Below, piece by piece: positions 8,819 to 11,122 of a DNA stretch of 11,122 nucleotides. The stretch spans positions 1 through 11,122 of the forward strand of contig JAJYRF010000084.1 of assembly GCA_021794255.1 (NCBI GenBank), read 5' to 3'. This DNA is from a bacterium. Its GTDB lineage: Bacteria; SZUA-79; Acidulodesulfobacterales; Acidulodesulfobacteraceae. The position numbers and the translations under genes are program-made. Under the pieces are notes generated by a model. It was not told the origin of the DNA. It worked only from the letters and a program-made list of their open reading frames with translations, and did not search any database. Position 1 is the first letter of the stretch. Each line of letters begins with the position of its first letter.

Positions 8819-8914
8819 TTTATATTATTTATTATATTATTTTAGGTGATTAAAAAAGATAAATTAACAGGCTAATATAATTTAAATTTATAATTAAGAT
8901 TCCAATCTAATTAT

Positions 8915-9850
8915 TTATAACATAAGTATATTCGTCTTTAAAAACGTAATCCCTACCATAAATCTAAGAATAAACATTTTAAATGTCAAAATTGGATGTA
9001 AAGCCAATTTCTTCCACTTACCATTCTCAATAAATACCCCAAAATATCTATATGATATTCCAAATTGTTTCTTTATAAGAGGATCATCGCTGCCCCATTT
9101 CTGAATATATTTATCAAAATCTTTCATATAATATGATTTTTTCTTCAAATATTTTAATAAATTAAAACTGCTTTCATTATGAAATATTGAATTATTGTAT
9201 TTATCGTATATGTCTTCGCGGACAATGCCGTTTGACAATAATAACCGCTCAATTTCTAAAGAAAATGAGCATGTTTTAACTGAACTGTCCAAATCCACCT
9301 GATTTTCAATAAGTTTAAGTTTTCCAACTTTTGACATTTTACGGTTAAAATCCCAGTCTTCGGGACCGGATAAGCTCTCGTCAAAACCTTTTACTTTCAA
9401 AAAGGCTTCTTTTTGAACAAACCTGACGACATCTATCGGCGTACCGCAATAGAACGACCTTTCAAACCTCCTTACCTTAGACCATAAACTTTTGCCCAAA
9501 ATCACTTCTTTTATATATAACCCGATAACCTTATCACCTGTGGTAATTTCATTTATGCAAGATTCCACGACAAACGGAGCTAATATCATGTCGGCATCTA
9601 AATATAAAATATATTCTCCGCTACTAACACTTACTCCAAAATTTCTCTGAGCAGACCTCTCCGGTCCTTTGTCGTAAACTAAACCAGTATATTTCTTAGC
9701 TATCTCCTTAGTTTTATCAGTTGAAATATTATCTACAACGATAATTTCGATATCCTTATATGTCTGAGATATTATTGACTTAAGGCAATTTTCAATATTG
9801 TTTCCTTCATTTTTTGTGGTAATTATAACAGAAACTAAATTATTTTTCAT
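8915..9850 (-). CDS. Glycosyltransferase family 2 (GT-A fold)
   Basis: A 311-residue GT2-family protein. The N-terminal half shows TTKNEG (11-16), VVDNISTD (38-45), GPERSAQRN (62-70), the DXD-type metal site DADM (85-88) and GPEDWD (162-167), the acidic segment expected to hold the catalytic base. Residues about 283-305 are hydrophobic, with interspersed Arg and Lys, and look like a membrane-associating C-terminal segment. The enzyme is expected to transfer a sugar from a nucleotide or polyprenyl-phosphate donor at the cytoplasmic face of the membrane. The ATG at 9850 comes 18 bases after the stop of the radical SAM gene, so the two are probably co-transcribed. No Shine-Dalgarno is visible. 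A 96-base gap follows before the next gene. It is distinct from the two GT2 genes at 4508-6704: its C-terminal half does not resemble theirs. Donor and acceptor are unknown. Confidence 0.92.
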   Translation of the reverse strand: MKNNLVSVIITTKNEGNNIENCLKSIISQTYKDIEIIVVDNISTDKTKEIAKKYTGLVYDKGPERSAQRNFGVSVSSGEYILYLDADMILAPFVVESCINEITTGDKVIGLYIKEVILGKSLWSKVRRFERSFYCGTPIDVVRFVQKEAFLKVKGFDESLSGPEDWDFNRKMSKVGKLKLIENQVDLDSSVKTCSFSLEIERLLLSNGIVREDIYDKYNNSIFHNESSFNLLKYLKKKSYYMKDFDKYIQKWGSDDPLIKKQFGISYRYFGVFIENGKWKKLALHPILTFKMFILRFMVGITFLKTNILML

Positions 9851-9868
9851 ATTGGACGCTTTAAATTC

Positions 9869-11122
9869 TTATTGATAATTATTTTTTTGCTTATTTCCGA
9901 AATCTATTAAATGCGCCGCCACTTTCCTGCCTGCCCTCAACATGAACTTCAGGTCGTCTGCGTTTCTTATGGAAATTACTTTCCGGGCTATAAATGCGGG
10001 ATTCAAAGCGGCCGTATATAATCCCTGTGTAAACTTTAATACATCATCGTTTCCCACGGGACTTTTCCAGACGGACTCTTTCATATCATACCTGTCCCAG
10101 TCTTCCGTCAATAGCCATCCCTCTTTCTTTGCTTCCTCGAACAAAGGAGTCCCGGGGTACGGAATAACTATGGTAGCCTGAAGAGTGTCGAGATAACCCT
10201 TTTTAAATAAATATTTCGCGAAATCTATAGTTTTTAAGGCTTCTTCTTTGGTTTCCCACGGATAGCCGACCATCGTGGTAATATGCGGTTCGAGACCAGC
10301 TTTTTTAGCCATTTTAACAGTTTCTTCTATATCGGATACTTTTATGCCTTTGTTGAGTTTATCGAGGGTGGTTTGTGCCACAGACTCAAGCCCAATGAGT
10401 ATGAATCTAAAGCCTGCCCTTTTTAGCATATTCCAATCTTCCTGTTTTAAAGCTCCTACTCTCATATTACAGCCCATTACGACTTTTTTATTATATCCCC
10501 TTTCAATCATTCCTTGTGCAAAATCCCTCAGCCAGTCTCCCGCCGGAAAACAGCCGCTGTCATCGAATATCTCTTTAACTTTCAGTTCTTCAATCAACAT
10601 ACCGATTTCGTCAAGGTGTCTTTCAGGGCTGATTGACCTAAAACTTTTACCGGGGAATAGGGTTGTCCATGAGCAAAAACTGCATCTCCCGTACCAGCAG
10701 TCCCTTCCTGCCATTACATATGTGCCGGGGGCATATTTGAAATTTCCGTTCTTATAAGCGTACAAATGCCATTTAGTTAACTTTCTATCTATATACGGCA
10801 GACCGTTAAGGTCGTTATTAAGCTCAAACCTACCGGTATTAGCTATCTGCCCATCGTTTCTGTAATATATGCCGGGGGTTCTTAAATGTCCATGTGCCGA
10901 TATTGAAGACTTGGATAATTTTAAATGAGAACATAGCCCGTAAAGCGAAAAATCGTAGTCCCCTCCCGTAATTATAAAATCCGCCTTCGAGTTTAAAAGG
11001 GATTCTTCCGGCAAAGCCGTTACATGATCGCCCATTAAAACTACTATGGGGTTATAAAGTTTTTTTACATCCGATATTATCTTCCAGTGCCTTTTGACTA
11101 CCGGGGTCTTCGTTTCCATGAC
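9869..11122 (-). CDS. B12-binding domain/radical SAM protein with CX4CX2C cluster motif (5' end off window)
   Basis: The stop is at 9869 and the frame stays open to the right edge. The ATG at 11119 is very probably internal, because the codon before it (GTC) is in frame and the protein from there starts in the middle of a B12-binding domain. About 80-100 N-terminal residues should lie outside the window. Counting from that Met, GDHVTALPEESL (30-41) and ITGGDYD (50-56) are the second half of the B12 domain. The radical SAM cluster motif follows as C141, C146 and C149 (DCWYGRCSFC), i.e. CX4CX2C rather than the usual CX3CX2C. Then come FDDSGCFPAGDWL (185-197), IGLESV (242-247), VGYPWET and PYPGTP. 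It is likely a cobalamin-dependent radical SAM enzyme. Its G+C content is clearly higher than that of its neighbours. The substrate is unknown; co-location with glycosyltransferases suggests a glycan or lipid. Confidence 0.93.
   Translation of the reverse strand, partial: VMETKTPVVKRHWKIISDVKKLYNPIVVLMGDHVTALPEESLLNSKADFIITGGDYDFSLYGLCSHLKLSKSSISAHGHLRTPGIYYRNDGQIANTGRFELNNDLNGLPYIDRKLTKWHLYAYKNGNFKYAPGTYVMAGRDCWYGRCSFCSWTTLFPGKSFRSISPERHLDEIGMLIEELKVKEIFDDSGCFPAGDWLRDFAQGMIERGYNKKVVMGCNMRVGALKQEDWNMLKRAGFRFILIGLESVAQTTLDKLNKGIKVSDIEETVKMAKKAGLEPHITTMVGYPWETKEEALKTIDFAKYLFKKGYLDTLQATIVIPYPGTPLFEEAKKEGWLLTEDWDRYDMKESVWKSPVGNDDVLKFTQGLYTAALNPAFIARKVISIRNADDLKFMLRAGRKVAAHLIDFGNKQKNNYQ

Noticed and set aside
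8879..8888. Perfect ten-base palindrome AATTTAAATT as a possible operator or terminator stem.
   Set aside because: It is made only of A and T, has no loop or T-tract in a terminator-like arrangement, and is likely chance in this composition.
8819..8914. Possible internal promoter in the 96-base gap, with TATAAT on the minus strand at 8831-8836.
   Set aside because: No convincing -35 element lies 16-19 bases upstream, and TATAAT-like hexamers are expected by chance in DNA this AT-rich. The hexamer is only 12 bases from the ATG.
10275..10757. Plus-strand open frame of 160 codons, and shorter ones at 2982-3164, 4109-4423, 7017-7292, 8382-8564 and 9942-10181.
   Set aside because: Each lies wholly inside a minus-strand gene with clear family motifs, and none has a recognisable protein pattern or its own leader.
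11117..11119. ATG as the true start of the right-hand radical SAM gene.
   Set aside because: The frame is open beyond it to the window edge, and the protein from this Met lacks the first half of the B12-binding domain, so the gene most likely begins outside the window.
1..11122. Insertion sequence, CRISPR array, tRNA or defence system.
   Set aside because: No transposase, integrase, nuclease, direct-repeat array, cloverleaf sequence or terminal inverted repeat was seen on either strand.

Overview
The window is an AT-rich stretch carrying nine genes, all on the minus strand and tightly packed, so transcription runs from high to low coordinates. Both end genes are cut by the window edge. There is no RNA gene, mobile element, CRISPR array or long gene-free stretch. 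The largest gap between genes is 96 bases (8819-8914).

In order of transcription the genes are: a B12-binding/radical SAM protein whose start lies off the right edge (9869-11122); a family 2 glycosyltransferase (8915-9850); a second, complete B12-binding/radical SAM protein (7421-8818); a SAM-dependent methyltransferase (6713-7381); two family 2 glycosyltransferases (5580-6704 and 4508-5560); a second methyltransferase clearly paralogous to the first (3826-4527); a family 4 glycosyltransferase (2678-3823); and a very large multi-pass membrane protein (1-2646) that runs off the left edge and looks like a GT-C/YfhO/AftD-type polytopic enzyme.

Together this reads as part of a surface-glycan cluster (O-antigen, capsule, glycolipid or cell-surface glycoprotein glycan). 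Four cytoplasmic glycosyltransferases would build an oligosaccharide. Two small methyltransferases would decorate it or its precursors. The membrane protein would act on lipid-linked or exported glycan outside the membrane. The two radical SAM/cobalamin-type proteins suggest an unusual radical modification, for example C-methylation or carbon-skeleton chemistry on a sugar or lipid. That link is inference, because no substrate can be read from the sequence. No flippase, polymerase, ligase or nucleotide-sugar synthesis gene is visible, so the cluster must extend beyond the window or rely on genes elsewhere.

The organism is a low-GC prokaryote using the standard code. Composition is uneven: the right-hand radical SAM gene is much richer in G+C than the central glycosyltransferases. 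Almost none of the start codons has a recognisable Shine-Dalgarno sequence. B12/radical SAM genes inside glycan clusters are common in anaerobic and uncultivated bacterial lineages, but I cannot place this genome, and an archaeal origin is not excluded.
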